Assembly (NCBI GenBank): GCA_035906575.1
Contig: JAMIEW010000041.1
Span: 1-12,225 of the forward strand
Length of the DNA: 12,225 nucleotides
Reading direction: 5' to 3'
Source: HK-STAS-PATE-2 sp035906575
GTDB lineage: Bacteria; Patescibacteriota; Patescibacteriia; 2-12-FULL-60-25
Shown: one piece after another, positions 11,979 to 12,225 of the stretch
How the letters are laid out: each line of letters starts with the position of its first letter
Position numbering within the stretch: position 1 is the stretch's first letter
The notes under the pieces: model-generated
Database searches by the model: none
The model's input: the letters and a program-made list of their open reading frames with translations, nothing else
Told to the model about the DNA's origin: nothing
Position numbers and translations under genes: made by a program

Positions 11979-12225
11979 ATGAAAACAAGGAGAGAGCTGA
12001 CCAGGCTACTATGCCTGGCAGCAGCCGTTTGGCTATTCTATCCTGGAGGTCTGGCACGCGCCGAAGAGGTGTCGTGTCCTGGCCGTGATCCGGGGTATCG
12101 GTGCTTTCGCGCCGAACCTGGGACAGGTCAGATACCTGCTTGGATCGCCGACATCAATCGGCGTATCCCCGCTGGTCAGGATCCTGTAACCCTGGACCAT
12201 TTCGATAACGCCAACTTAGCCAAGA
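11979..12225 (+). CDS. Secreted protein, N-terminal part (runs off the window)
   Basis: An ATG at 11979 opens a frame with no stop for 82 codons up to the window edge. A Shine-Dalgarno-like GAGAGG (11968-11973) lies 5 nt upstream. The first 28 residues form a classical signal peptide: basic MKTRRELTR, a hydrophobic core LLCLAAAVWLF, and a cleavage site after LARA (Ala28), before EEVSCPG. The mature part shows two cysteines (Cys33, Cys42) that may form a disulfide, then a polar segment with TGQIPAWIADINRRIPAGQ. I recognise no family in the visible part. The coding region is richer in G and C than the genes to the left, with codons such as CTG, GCC and CGC. It diverges from the methyltransferase gene. 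Confidence 0.7.
   Translation, partial: MKTRRELTRLLCLAAAVWLFYPGGLARAEEVSCPGRDPGYRCFRAEPGTGQIPAWIADINRRIPAGQDPVTLDHFDNANLAK

Noticed and set aside
1..12225. CRISPR array, insertion sequence or prophage genes
   Set aside because: No regularly spaced repeats, terminal inverted repeats, transposase or phage proteins were seen on either strand.

Overview
The window looks like chromosomal DNA from a small-genome bacterium. My best guess is Patescibacteria/CPR. The reasons are the THUMP/Trm11-like methyltransferase architecture, many short single-gene transcripts, several genes whose -10 box sits directly before the start codon, and a reduced iron-sulfur assembly operon. This placement is inference; no rRNA or ribosomal protein is present to confirm it. 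TGA ends several genes, so it acts as a stop and the recoded-UGA lineages (code 4 or 25) are unlikely.

Left part (1-3185): the tail of a META-domain protein runs into a perfect bidirectional terminator. It converges on an HxlR-type regulator on the minus strand, which lies downstream of a NUDIX hydrolase. A tRNA-Ser(CGA) follows with a good promoter, a long 3' trailer hairpin and a terminator. Next come a protein with a nucleotidyltransferase-like motif and a small unrecognised protein, each followed by an intrinsic terminator.

Middle part (3186-5216): three plus-strand genes encode an OmdA/YdeI-domain protein, a stand-alone C39-like cysteine peptidase and the tRNA uridine hydroxylase TrhO. 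All three appear to have leaderless transcripts.

Metal part (5217-9837): a Cu+-type P1B ATPase with a His-rich N-terminus, also apparently leaderless, ends one base before the promoter of an iron-sulfur operon. The operon order is Rrf2 regulator, cysteine desulfurase, IscU/NifU scaffold and a three-cysteine ferredoxin. The first three genes join with 1-nt gaps, and a 16-bp terminator closes the operon. The set can supply sulfur, assemble a cluster, sense cluster status and carry electrons. The scaffold carries a tail resembling the NifU central [2Fe-2S] domain but lacking most of its cysteines. Copper export beside cluster assembly makes sense because Cu+ damages Fe-S clusters.

Right part (9837-12225): a coiled-coil protein and a Trm11-like RNA methyltransferase lie on the minus strand. 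The methyltransferase's terminator hairpin overlaps the promoter of the coiled-coil gene. A divergent secreted-protein gene runs off the right edge.
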